Positions 33,901 through 42,347 of a stretch of 64,000 bases of DNA are shown one piece after another (the stretch's first letter is position 1; the number at the start of each line of letters is the position of its first letter). The DNA is taken from assembly GCF_017641085.1 (NCBI RefSeq), contig NZ_JAEPPI010000001.1:1426001-1490000 (forward strand). The letters run 5' to 3'. This DNA comes from Gracilimonas sp. (GTDB lineage Bacteria > Bacteroidota > Rhodothermia > Balneolales > Balneolaceae). The notes beneath the pieces are model-generated. The model saw only the letters and a list, made by a program, of their open reading frames with translations, ran no database searches and was not told where the DNA came from. Made by a program: the position numbers and the translations under genes.

Positions 33901-35337
33901 ATGAGTGAAAGTTCCTTTGCGCGCAGAGTGGCTTCGTCGGTGCTCTACAGTGGAGTTGGTTCGGTTACAGCGCGCCTGCTCAATGCTGTTGCTCTTTTCT
34001 ATACGCTTAAGGTAATTTCTGAAGAGCAGTTTGGGATTGCTGCCCTTGCCCTCGCTTTTTTCAGTACCACCAAAGCCCTTACCGAACTGGGACTGGGAAC
34101 TGCCCTGGTGCAGGAGAAGAGAATCGGGCGCACACAAGTCGATTCGTTGTTCTGGATCAGCTTTCTCCTCTCGGTTGTGGTGTATGGCCTCATCTACCTC
34201 GGGGCCCCTTTTGTGGCATCCTTTTATGACACCCCCGTGCTTTCTTCGATGATTCGGGTGTATATGCTGGGTATCATCGCGTTTAGCTTTTATATGATTT
34301 CGAGCAAGCTGATGATGCGCGACCTAGAATTCAAAAAGCTGGCCATAAGCGATAACGTGGCATTGGCTTCATCGGCAGGACTCATGATTTACCTTGCCTA
34401 CACCGGGTGGGGTGCCTGGGCCATCATTCTTGCAGAACTGGCCAATAAAGTGGGACAAATGGTATTCTGTATGTTTTTCAAACCGTATTGGCCACGCTTT
34501 CATTATGATCATGGAAAGGTGAAACACCTTATCGAATTTGGAATGTTTACCACCGGCTCCAACTTCTTTCAGAAATTTTATATGAATGCGGATTACCTGA
34601 TTATCGGTAAGTTCTTTTCCATGGAGCTGGTAGGGATCTATTCATTTGCCTACCGCCTGGTGTTTGATACGGTTAAAGAACTTTCTAATGTGATTAACCG
34701 GGTGGCTTATCCTGCATTTGCCAAGCTCCAAAATCAAATTCCCCGACTGCGGAACTACTTCTTCACCATGTCGCGGGCCAGTATGCTTTTGGTCGGAACC
34801 GTTATGGTTATCATCGGAACGTATATCGACTGGTTCCTGCCACTGGTGGGCTATGAAAAATGGATGGATGCCGTTCCTTATATGAGAATTTTTGTAGCCG
34901 TTGGAATCATTCAATGCCTGGTTACCCTGCTTCCAAAACTGATCAATGCCAAAGGCGAAGCACGGTTCATTTTCTATTTTACCAGTGCGAATGCAATACT
35001 GCTTCCGGCGGGATTCCTCATTGCCTCTCAAATAAGCATGATGGCCGTTGCGCTCGTTTGGCTTACCGTTTATCCACTGGTTTCCCTGGTCATCATCTAT
35101 TTTGGAGCTAAGCTTACCGAGACCAACGTATGGAGGTTTGGATTGAAGAGCATCTCGGCTTTCGCCACTCTTATCCCCCTGGCCGGCTTTGCTTATGCTG
35201 TCAGATACGGCATCACCACCTTTTACGGGGAGGCTACCATAGGAGCGGTTGCGTTGGCAGCTATATTTGTATTCAGCATTACCGCATCCGTCATCTGGTT
35301 CCGTGAGAAAGATGCCATTCAGGCCATCCGGAAGTAA
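33901..35337 (+). CDS. Polysaccharide flippase (Wzx/MATE-like)
   Basis: A 478-residue MOP-superfamily lipid-linked oligosaccharide flippase with about twelve to fourteen transmembrane helices. The N-terminal FARRVASSVLYSGVGSVTARLLNAVALFYTLKVISEEQFGIAALALAF is typical of the Wzx/RfbX/WzxC group, and the EELG-type element after helix 1 (TKALTELGLGTALVQEKRI) is also conserved. It moves polysaccharide repeat units across the inner membrane. Its stop codon abuts the end of the convergent sulfotransferase gene (35337/35338). It belongs functionally to the minus-strand surface-polysaccharide genes that follow. Confidence 0.88.
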   Translation: MSESSFARRVASSVLYSGVGSVTARLLNAVALFYTLKVISEEQFGIAALALAFFSTTKALTELGLGTALVQEKRIGRTQVDSLFWISFLLSVVVYGLIYLGAPFVASFYDTPVLSSMIRVYMLGIIAFSFYMISSKLMMRDLEFKKLAISDNVALASSAGLMIYLAYTGWGAWAIILAELANKVGQMVFCMFFKPYWPRFHYDHGKVKHLIEFGMFTTGSNFFQKFYMNADYLIIGKFFSMELVGIYSFAYRLVFDTVKELSNVINRVAYPAFAKLQNQIPRLRNYFFTMSRASMLLVGTVMVIIGTYIDWFLPLVGYEKWMDAVPYMRIFVAVGIIQCLVTLLPKLINAKGEARFIFYFTSANAILLPAGFLIASQISMMAVALVWLTVYPLVSLVIIYFGAKLTETNVWRFGLKSISAFATLIPLAGFAYAVRYGITTFYGEATIGAVALAAIFVFSITASVIWFREKDAIQAIRK

Positions 35338-36234
35338 TTATACGGTAAACTCGTAATCCTTCAGGAAGTCATACTTCTGACTTCGCTCTGCCACCTGATC
35401 GATCATCTCCTGCGGCCATTCAATCTTGGTACGGCTCTTGGAAGGAGAATCAAATACCTTGGCAGCGGCCGCCTTGATGTAATCCTCATACGGCTCAACC
35501 TCTAAAAACTCTACAAGTGTACGAAGCGTCTTCTCTGAATCTGAAATAAACTCTTCGTGGGTAAGCTCACACCACTCATCTTCAGCTACTTCTGATTTGA
35601 GTTTGGCGTTCGCCTCTACCCTCTTAAAGTAACTGTCGATCGCCTCTTGCAGGCTTGGCTGTACCGACCATTTTCTCTTGTGCGTGGCGATGTTATCCAA
35701 AGGATGGCGTACAATATGAATCAGTTTTAGCGGAAGCTGAACCTCTTTTCTGAGCTTCTCAATAATATCCGGCTTGGCCTGCAGATGGCGGGATGAACCT
35801 CCGCCTTTTTTATCCCCAATTACCTTCAGATTTCGGTAGCGCCCTTGCCACAGTCCTTCGATGGCATAATCGTACCCGGTCCATTCGCGCCCTTTTCCGG
35901 TAAACACTTTGTCTTTATGAAGAATCAGGCTGAAAATTTGCTCGCGGCTGAATCCGGCTCTCAGGTATCGCAGCGCATCCAATTCATGCGAAATAACCAC
36001 ATCGGGGTGAGCATCTAACAAAGAACCCACCAGCGTGTGCCCGCTTCGCGGATAGCCAATAAACATGCAGTAGCGCTCAATCTCATTGTAATCCCACTTG
36101 AAGTGTGAGTTCATGATTTTACTTTTCACGTAATCCCAGGGCATCCCAAGATCTGCACGGAGATCTCTGCGTTCGAACCCAAGCGCATCTGACAAAGCGG
36201 TTATTTGTTCACCAACTTTTTTGAGTACCGCCAT
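35338..36234 (-). CDS. Sulfotransferase 1
   Basis: 298 residues. The PAPS 5'-phosphosulfate-binding loop is FIGYPRSGHTLVGSLLDAHPD (residues 58-78), and the 3'-phosphate motif is IHIVRHPLDNIATHKR near residue 170. No signal peptide is present, so it acts in the cytoplasm and transfers sulfate from PAPS to a hydroxyl group, probably on a sugar, since it sits in a polysaccharide export cluster. It lies 23 bp downstream of a second, distinct sulfotransferase gene. Confidence 0.9.
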   Translation of the reverse strand: MAVLKKVGEQITALSDALGFERRDLRADLGMPWDYVKSKIMNSHFKWDYNEIERYCMFIGYPRSGHTLVGSLLDAHPDVVISHELDALRYLRAGFSREQIFSLILHKDKVFTGKGREWTGYDYAIEGLWQGRYRNLKVIGDKKGGGSSRHLQAKPDIIEKLRKEVQLPLKLIHIVRHPLDNIATHKRKWSVQPSLQEAIDSYFKRVEANAKLKSEVAEDEWCELTHEEFISDSEKTLRTLVEFLEVEPYEDYIKAAAAKVFDSPSKSRTKIEWPQEMIDQVAERSQKYDFLKDYEFTV

Positions 36235-36257
36235 TTTCTTACCTAACTATCTGTTTT

Positions 36258-37262
36258 TTATTCAAATTTTGATTCGTCCGGATAGGCATATCCTTCCTCA
36301 CGGGCACCGGTAATGGTAGCCCAAATTGATCGGCTGAAATCTAAGCATTGATAGAACAAGTTTTTGGAAAAGGAAAGGGAATATTCACTTTTCTCATACC
36401 CCATTTCCTGCAACCTGGAACCGGCTGTTTTTTCAACTAATGCAATCTGCCAGGGCTCCAAAGCCGACTTCCAATCATCATTTCTGTTCTTCTGAATAGG
36501 CTTGAGGGTTCCTTTTTTCCATGATTTCTCGCCTTCAGCAAATCCTTTTTCTTCCCTGTTATAAAATTCCAGCATTTGCGGCTGGAAATCCACACCCAGA
36601 AAATCACAAATCCGGTTTAACATTCCTTCCGCATCTTTTATCAAATCCTGATAGCGAAGCATCATGTATTGGCCTTCCGGCAGGTCGTTTTGCAACTGCT
36701 GATGCATCTCTACGTACTCCCGCCAACGCCGGGTTGTCACATACACCGATGGCGAACCGAACTGTGCTTTAATTTCTGACCAGGCAGTTGCACGCGGATC
36801 CCTGAACATAGAAATAATTTTAGCATTCGGATAGGCCTTCAGAATTTCAGGGACCTGAAGAATATGCCGGGGCGTTTTCTCCCCCACTATACTTTTATCC
36901 CTTTCCTTCCGGTACATAGTTAGCTGCAGGTTGAAAAGGTCGGCCGGGGATGTCAGTGTTAATTCCTTTGACCACTGAATGGCTTCCTTTTTAACCAATC
37001 CAAGATCTCTTAGCCTTGTTTTTTGATCGTACCAAAAATCAAAAAGGCGTTCTTTGAATGCTTGCCTGTTTTCAGAACTAAGATATTTTTGTTCGAGATC
37101 AGCAGCGTGGTGAAAGAAATGGGTTTCCGGAGGAATTACAATATCCCGGTGCGAACTGAGCATACTTTGTAGCAGAGTTGAGCCGGACCGGCTGGTGCCC
37201 ACGATGAAGAATATCCGGTCATGGGTTTGCTTAAGGTCACTTTGTGTGATCTGAATACTCAA
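36258..37262 (-). CDS. Sulfotransferase 2
   Basis: 334 residues. The PAPS loop is IVGTSRSGSTLLQSMLSSHRD (about 20-40), a catalytic-type acidic/basic segment is PPETHFFHHAA, and the 3'-phosphate motif is ISMFRDPRATAWSEIK near residue 155. The gene starts at a TTG, just upstream of SIQITQ; no better ATG is available. Two dissimilar sulfotransferases in a row suggest that sulfate is placed at two different positions or on two acceptors of one polymer. It lies 28 bp downstream of the TagF-like transferase gene. Confidence 0.9.
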   Translation of the reverse strand: MSIQITQSDLKQTHDRIFFIVGTSRSGSTLLQSMLSSHRDIVIPPETHFFHHAADLEQKYLSSENRQAFKERLFDFWYDQKTRLRDLGLVKKEAIQWSKELTLTSPADLFNLQLTMYRKERDKSIVGEKTPRHILQVPEILKAYPNAKIISMFRDPRATAWSEIKAQFGSPSVYVTTRRWREYVEMHQQLQNDLPEGQYMMLRYQDLIKDAEGMLNRICDFLGVDFQPQMLEFYNREEKGFAEGEKSWKKGTLKPIQKNRNDDWKSALEPWQIALVEKTAGSRLQEMGYEKSEYSLSFSKNLFYQCLDFSRSIWATITGAREEGYAYPDESKFE

Positions 37263-37290
37263 GAGCTGATTTTGTAATTCATTGTTGAAC

Positions 37291-38466
37291 TCAGTTTTCG
37301 TCTTCTACAAGATCTTGAATGGTATTCCAGATTCGCTCGCAATTCTTACCATCAGCCGAAAGCATGTGCTTGTCTAAATATTGCTGGGCTTTCTCTGCAC
37401 AGCAATCCGGTTCTTCCAGGCCTTTTTGAATTTGATCCATCATGGCATCAAAGTTACGGGCCAGCATTCCCCCATTCTCTTCGGGATCATATTTCCAGAT
37501 GAATTTTATGGAATCCACTTTCTTCTTACGAATGCCGAACAGCGTCTTATTCAGCCACATAAACGACTCATCCTTACTCTTAACCGGATAGACATGAACC
37601 GTTGGCCGGTGAGTAGCATAAAACAGGTTCGCTATGCTGCTGAAATTTGTAACCAAAACGTCCGCAACCTGCAGGTCCAGAAAGTTATCGGGATGATGAT
37701 CCTTAAACTTCAGCACGATGTTATCATACTTTGTTTCCAGGCTTTGCAGAAACTCGAGGTAATGATGTTCAAACCGGTACGAATCGTGCAGCCTCAAAAT
37801 TACATTTACCTGCTTTTCATTGAGGTCCGTCAGCAGCTGGTTGAATAGTTTATCCTCATCTCCCCAATGCGAAAACACCTCTCCGTAATGCCAGGTTGGG
37901 GCAATTAAGACGGTTTTCCTGTTTACCACATCAAAAGGGTAATAAGGCTGCAATTCCTCTTTCAACACATCCTTCTGCAAATAATCGTGGCTGGCCGACC
38001 CGAGATTAATACAATTCTCGGGGTGAAATCCACTTACTTCCGTTCGGTGTTTAAAATCGATTTTCCCAAAACTGGCCCATTTGATATCCTGGTTGGGCTC
38101 TTTCATGGTGCCCCAGGTTAACCGAATATTGCGGTGGAGCCACTTAAATTCCTCTTCATCATTCGGCCCCTTCCAGCCGTAGCCGTGCCACAGTATCAAC
38201 GCTTTGGGGCTGAGCTTTCTAAGCGGGATGTTATTATCCATAATGGTGATATCCGGGTCGAAGCCCTTAATACCCCGAATGAGTGCCATCTTGTTGGAGT
38301 CGTACAGCTCAACATCGATATCCCAAAATTCGAAGATACCTTCCTGCTTAAACTTTTCAGCATCATCCAGTAACACTTTCACTTCCGAGTCGGTCTCTTC
38401 CGTGAGATACTTGGTAAAGCTCAACAAGTCGGCACCAAAAGTGGTGGCATAGATCAATACTTTCAT
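37291..38466 (-). CDS. CDP-glycerol glycerophosphotransferase-like (TagF-type) transferase
   Basis: A 391-residue protein of the GT-B-like CDP-glycerol:poly(glycerophosphate) transferase type (PF04464). Diagnostic segments are ILWHGYGWKGP, TVLIAPTWHYGEVFSHW, NVILRLHDSYRFEHHYLE and the donor-site motif VADVLVTNFSSIANLFYATHRPTVHVYP. In Gram-negative bacteria such enzymes add polyol-phosphate or similar units to capsules. It lies between the Wzi-like gene and the sulfotransferases on the same strand, which points to synthesis of a phosphate- and sulfate-decorated polymer. Confidence 0.8.
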   Translation of the reverse strand: MKVLIYATTFGADLLSFTKYLTEETDSEVKVLLDDAEKFKQEGIFEFWDIDVELYDSNKMALIRGIKGFDPDITIMDNNIPLRKLSPKALILWHGYGWKGPNDEEEFKWLHRNIRLTWGTMKEPNQDIKWASFGKIDFKHRTEVSGFHPENCINLGSASHDYLQKDVLKEELQPYYPFDVVNRKTVLIAPTWHYGEVFSHWGDEDKLFNQLLTDLNEKQVNVILRLHDSYRFEHHYLEFLQSLETKYDNIVLKFKDHHPDNFLDLQVADVLVTNFSSIANLFYATHRPTVHVYPVKSKDESFMWLNKTLFGIRKKKVDSIKFIWKYDPEENGGMLARNFDAMMDQIQKGLEEPDCCAEKAQQYLDKHMLSADGKNCERIWNTIQDLVEDEN

Positions 38467-38498
38467 AAATTGATACTCAGCCGATTGTATTAGAATTT

Positions 38499-40049
38499 TC
38501 AGTTACTGCCATATAGCCCAAACCTAACGCCCGCTTTAAATATTGTTACCAACCTGCTGCGGGTTATCCCGCTTACATTGTTGTAATTCGCAATATGATT
38601 ATATCCTGTATCCAGTTCAAACCAAAACATGGAGCTGGGTTGATAGAGTACATGCAAACCAGCCCTTACCGTATTTTCTACCTGTCCGGTGAGAATAATA
38701 TCGATCACACTGCCATCCGGGTTTTCCTTATTATAATCCTGATTAATCACCTGTTCCCCTTTGGAATAATAGGTCAGGTAAGGAGCAACCATAAGTCCCC
38801 TCCGGTATCGATCCAGAAAAAATTCAGGATACACTTTAATCTTTATGTAGTCATTGGTCGGTGTTCCAATACCCCTGTTCATGTACAAATACCTTCCTTC
38901 TGCCAGATCAGTGTTATAGGTTTGGTAGGCTACGGCTTCAAATTCAAGGTTTAAATCTGCACTGGTGTTTGAGAGAGCATAATTAAGGGAACTCAGGAAG
39001 GTAAAGGTGAAGGGCTCGCCTTTATCTTCGGTGTGTTGGAAATCATCGATCAGTAACTGTCCATTCAGGGTGAAATTACTGAACTGAGTCCATATCATTC
39101 CCCCGAACATAAGGTTATTCGTCTCATCCCAGGGAATATTATCTGATACAAATACATGCGTCAGCAGTGGGTTGCTGTACTTTAAAGAGAGCCCGGTATT
39201 ATGGCCGGAGTACAGGATGGCTTCAAAAAAACTTATCCGGAATTTCGGTGAGGGATGAAAATTCAACCGGTGCATGGAAATAAACCGGTTATTCGCATCT
39301 TCATCGAAAGTCGTTCTTTCAACAAACACACTATCCCCGGATATATCATTTAACTCTCCAAGGATGCTTTGGAATGAAAAATACTTCCCTGACAAACTGA
39401 AAGTCAGATTATCGAAAGAACGGGCATTTGTACTGATGATGGAGGAGGCTTCTCCGTATTTACCCCAATGATGATTATACCGGCCCAGCATTATCTTTAC
39501 ACCGGATTTTTGATACCCTATATAAGAATCTTCGGCCCTGATAAATAAGCGTTTTGCAGCATCAAACCCATCGGGGTCCTGGTCGTAGTAGTAATCGTGA
39601 CGGAAGGAAAGCTGACCTGCAAAATCTCCTTTTTCCATGTATCCTGTAACGGTAGCAGCGGGATATATATAGACATCCTGATTTAACGGATCAACAGCAT
39701 CAAGACGTTCAGTATCACTGATCACCGGAGAAGCTGAGAACTCGCCACCAATTTCGTTGTCATCTGTCTCATTTAGCTCTACCCTTTCTTTTATCAGGTT
39801 CAGCCATACCTTCTCATTTCCCGATAATTGATCTTCATTAATACGGCTTATGGATTGCTTCACCTGTCCGTATGAATAAGGAAGAACAGTAGGATCTAGA
39901 TCCAGCATTTTGCCTCTATGCTGCAAGCGCTGGATATATTCATAGGTATAGTCAGAAAGTGTCAACACCCTGCCATCCTGTGCATATACGCTTACAACAA
40001 GCAAAGAAATACATATGGTGAGAAGAGCACCTTTTAATCTGTTGATCAT
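38499..40049 (-). CDS. Wzi-like capsule assembly outer-membrane protein
   Basis: 516 residues from the ATG at 40049; a TTG one codon earlier is less likely. A signal peptide (RLKGALLTICISLLVVSVYAQ) is followed by a short helical N-terminal region and a long series of amphipathic strands, which fits an 18-stranded outer-membrane barrel. Regions such as YIGYQKSGVKIMLGRYNHHWGKYGEASSII and FRISFFEAILYSGHNTGLSLKYSNPLL match the Wzi/CapsA family (PF14052), which helps to anchor or organise capsule at the surface. It is the first gene of a minus-strand run with the TagF-like and sulfotransferase genes. Confidence 0.82.
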   Translation of the reverse strand: MINRLKGALLTICISLLVVSVYAQDGRVLTLSDYTYEYIQRLQHRGKMLDLDPTVLPYSYGQVKQSISRINEDQLSGNEKVWLNLIKERVELNETDDNEIGGEFSASPVISDTERLDAVDPLNQDVYIYPAATVTGYMEKGDFAGQLSFRHDYYYDQDPDGFDAAKRLFIRAEDSYIGYQKSGVKIMLGRYNHHWGKYGEASSIISTNARSFDNLTFSLSGKYFSFQSILGELNDISGDSVFVERTTFDEDANNRFISMHRLNFHPSPKFRISFFEAILYSGHNTGLSLKYSNPLLTHVFVSDNIPWDETNNLMFGGMIWTQFSNFTLNGQLLIDDFQHTEDKGEPFTFTFLSSLNYALSNTSADLNLEFEAVAYQTYNTDLAEGRYLYMNRGIGTPTNDYIKIKVYPEFFLDRYRRGLMVAPYLTYYSKGEQVINQDYNKENPDGSVIDIILTGQVENTVRAGLHVLYQPSSMFWFELDTGYNHIANYNNVSGITRSRLVTIFKAGVRFGLYGSN

Positions 40050-40175
40050 CAAGAAATTAGGTAATGAATCTTTTGAAGAGGCTAAGTTAAATCACTGAAG
40101 AGTTTTTATGAAATGTATTTTTGAACCCTTTTCTGAGGTACGACAATGGGGTTATCAAAGCCGGGGTAATACCGA

Positions 40176-40769
40176 TTAAGCCCGTGCAGCTCTTTTTCTT
40201 AAGCTCTCCAACAGGGGCTCAAAGCCCTTCTGATTGATAATGCGCTGGAACTGGCGATTGTAGGAAGAAGCGGTAGATACATCATCAATTTCCATATCTA
40301 CAATTACCCATCGCCCGTCCTGATATTCCATTTCATAATTAACAGGAGTGCGCACATTTTCGAGCTGAGCGAGCGTCTCTACCCGAGCTTCATCACCTTC
40401 TACCTGAATATCACGATAAGTGACTTTGGCCCGATAGATATCCAGCTTATTCAAAGATTGGTCTCTTACGATAGTAGCAAAAAGATCGACAAATTCGGTC
40501 CTTTTTTCTGTTGCAATGGTATCGTACGTCTCCTCCAGCGCTTCCTTTGCCATGGCTTCGAAATTGATCACCCCGTTTATGATCTCTTTCAATTGCTGAC
40601 GCTGTTCGTCGGTATATTCCGTTCCTTCAGGCCCCACAAGTTCTTTGATTTGCTCGTCCCGTTCTTCCAGCAGCGACCGCACATCCTCTGCTGTTTGTTG
40701 GGCTGTTGCTGTAGCCGTTAAGAATATCACTAATAGAAATGTTTTAATGGCCGTTTTTAACATATGCAT
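40176..40769 (-). CDS. mlaC: MlaC/Ttg2D-family periplasmic lipid-binding protein
   Basis: 197 residues with a signal peptide (LKTAIKTFLLVIFLTATATAQQ). The body carries the Tol_Tol_Ttg2 family layout: QQLKEIINGVINFEAMAKEALEETYD, EFVDLFATIVRDQSLNKLDIYRAKVTYRDI and YQDGRWVIVDMEIDDVSTASSYNRQFQRIINQKGFEPLLESLRKR. MlaC proteins shuttle phospholipids across the periplasm. No MlaA, MlaD, MlaE or MlaF gene is nearby. It follows the TolC-like gene by 8 bp, so it may act with an efflux system such as the RND exporter at 26.5 kb. Confidence 0.88.
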   Translation of the reverse strand: MHMLKTAIKTFLLVIFLTATATAQQTAEDVRSLLEERDEQIKELVGPEGTEYTDEQRQQLKEIINGVINFEAMAKEALEETYDTIATEKRTEFVDLFATIVRDQSLNKLDIYRAKVTYRDIQVEGDEARVETLAQLENVRTPVNYEMEYQDGRWVIVDMEIDDVSTASSYNRQFQRIINQKGFEPLLESLRKRAARA

Positions 40770-40777
40770 TGTCTGAA

Positions 40778-42163
40778 TCAGTTTGTTATTAACGTAGTTA
40801 ACGGAATCCCTGCCGATTTATTCAGTTTTGCCAGCGATGAATTATACTCAAAAATGCGCTGCTTTAATTGAAGTTTAAGCTCCAGTTCTTTGCGCATGGC
40901 ATCAATCAGGTCTTTCACTTCACCCATACCAAAATCGTAGTCCAGTTGTTCCTGCCTTAACCATCGCTTGGAGGTTACCAGCGCCTCATCGGTTTGTTCT
41001 ACTTTTACATCAGCCAGAGAAGCCTGTCGGTAGTTGTTATTAACCTCAAGCAGTATACCATCCTTGGCTGCATCCTGAGCATATGAAGCCTGTTTCAGTT
41101 TAATTTTGCTTCGTTCAATATTAGCCCTGATGGAGAAAAAATTCAGCTTTTGCCGGATCGTAAATCCGAAACCACCGGTAAACAGGTTGGTGTTATTCTG
41201 AATAAATGGGTTCGACTGTCGAGGGCGATTAGGCGTATTCGCAAAGTTGACATAACCGGCCAGATATAATCCGGGTAAATTCTGTTTTTTCAGGGAAGTG
41301 ATGTAAGTTTCGGTCGCTTCCTCTCCTACTTTGAGGGCTTTAAGTTCGGGGCGGTTATTAAAGGCGGCTTGTTGATAAAAATCCACCGGTTCAATATTGG
41401 CCGCAACCGGATCCAGAAATCGAACCTGTGGTTCAAATACATCCCCAGCTTCATTGCGAAGCACATAGTTCCAGGTTTCTTTCACGAAGTTCATGTTCTC
41501 TTCCACTTCCGCCTTCTGTATTTCAAACTCCGATTTGTATATCTCAAACTTGAATACTTCTGACTCATCCAGGCTGCTGTCCCCTTCCTCTCTCATTTCA
41601 TTTATCTGTCGCTCAACCTGATTCACCTTATCCTGAGCTTCTTCCAGCAAACGCTCAATTTCCAAAGCGAGAACATAACTAAAGTATAAATCGAAAAGTC
41701 TTAATTCGAGATCGGCTTTTTTTGCATCAAAACTGTACTGAGCAGCTTCGGCTCCCAGTCGGGCTGCTTCCACGGCCTTGTTTATGGCTCCCCAGGTGAA
41801 TACCGGCTGGACTGCTGAAAGCTGGAACTTGGTATATATGGCCCAGTCATTCCAGTTGTTACGGAGGTTGGGGTCTAAATAATATTCATCTTCCTGAAGA
41901 TCCGTTCGGTCACTTTCTACTCCGGGAACAAGTCCGTGCTGGGTATCTAACCTCATGTTTGGTACAATGCGCTGAGCCTGTGCCTGCTTGATCTGGTTTT
42001 CAGCAATTTCCACATCCTGCCGTTGATATTTCATCTGCCCGGAGTTATCCAGGGCTTTATTCAGAAAGGTATTGAAATCGATTTGAAGAGTATCCTGAGC
42101 AAAACTCACTGGGCTGAAGGCAAGCAGACAAGTAATAAGCGATAAAAGAATTCGTGCTGTCAT
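40778..42163 (-). CDS. TolC-family outer-membrane efflux protein
   Basis: 461 residues with a signal peptide (ILLSLITCLLAFSPVSFAQ) and two OEP-type repeats of long alpha-helical hairpins. Examples are LELRLFDLYFSYVLALEIERLLEEAQDKVNQVERQINEM and NNYRQASLADVKVEQTDEALVTSKRWLRQEQLDYDFGMG. Such proteins form the outer-membrane channel of type I export or RND pumps. No matching inner-membrane pump lies beside it. It is the first gene of a pair with mlaC. A strong terminator for the upstream operon separates it from tRNA-Ser. Confidence 0.92.
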   Translation of the reverse strand: MTARILLSLITCLLAFSPVSFAQDTLQIDFNTFLNKALDNSGQMKYQRQDVEIAENQIKQAQAQRIVPNMRLDTQHGLVPGVESDRTDLQEDEYYLDPNLRNNWNDWAIYTKFQLSAVQPVFTWGAINKAVEAARLGAEAAQYSFDAKKADLELRLFDLYFSYVLALEIERLLEEAQDKVNQVERQINEMREEGDSSLDESEVFKFEIYKSEFEIQKAEVEENMNFVKETWNYVLRNEAGDVFEPQVRFLDPVAANIEPVDFYQQAAFNNRPELKALKVGEEATETYITSLKKQNLPGLYLAGYVNFANTPNRPRQSNPFIQNNTNLFTGGFGFTIRQKLNFFSIRANIERSKIKLKQASYAQDAAKDGILLEVNNNYRQASLADVKVEQTDEALVTSKRWLRQEQLDYDFGMGEVKDLIDAMRKELELKLQLKQRIFEYNSSLAKLNKSAGIPLTTLITN

Positions 42164-42232
42164 ATTAATTTATTGGTTTGAGGCGTAAACGCATGCACGA
42201 TGATATTATTTAAAACCCATTATATAAAACAG

Positions 42233-42256
42233 AAATAGCCCCAAAAGGGGCTATTT
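42233..42256 (-). terminator. Terminator after tRNA-Ser and the atp operon
   Basis: A perfect 10-bp stem (AAATAGCCCC / GGGGCTATTT) with a 4-nt loop, followed on the minus strand by CTGTTTTATA. It lies 5 bp beyond the 3' end of tRNA-Ser and would end transcription of the whole atp block before tolC. Confidence 0.9.
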
Positions 42257-42260
42257 ATTG

Positions 42261-42347
42261 CGGAGAGCGAGGGATTCGAACCCCCGGAGACCGTGAGGCC
42301 TCAATGGTTTTCAAGACCACCGCATTCGACCACTCTGCCAGCTCTCC
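42261..42347 (-). tRNA. tRNA-Ser (anticodon UGA)
   Basis: An 87-nt class II tRNA on the minus strand. The acceptor stem GGAGAGC pairs with GCTCTCC, the D-arm is GGCAGAGTGGTCGAATGC-like, and the anticodon loop CTTGAAA gives anticodon TGA. A long variable arm around TGAGGCCTCACGG and the T-loop GGTTCGAATCC follow. The discriminator base is G, as usual for serine. CCA is not encoded (the next bases are CAA). Its 5' end at 42347 shares one base with the stop codon of atpG, so it is part of the atp transcript or is cut out of it. Confidence 0.96.
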
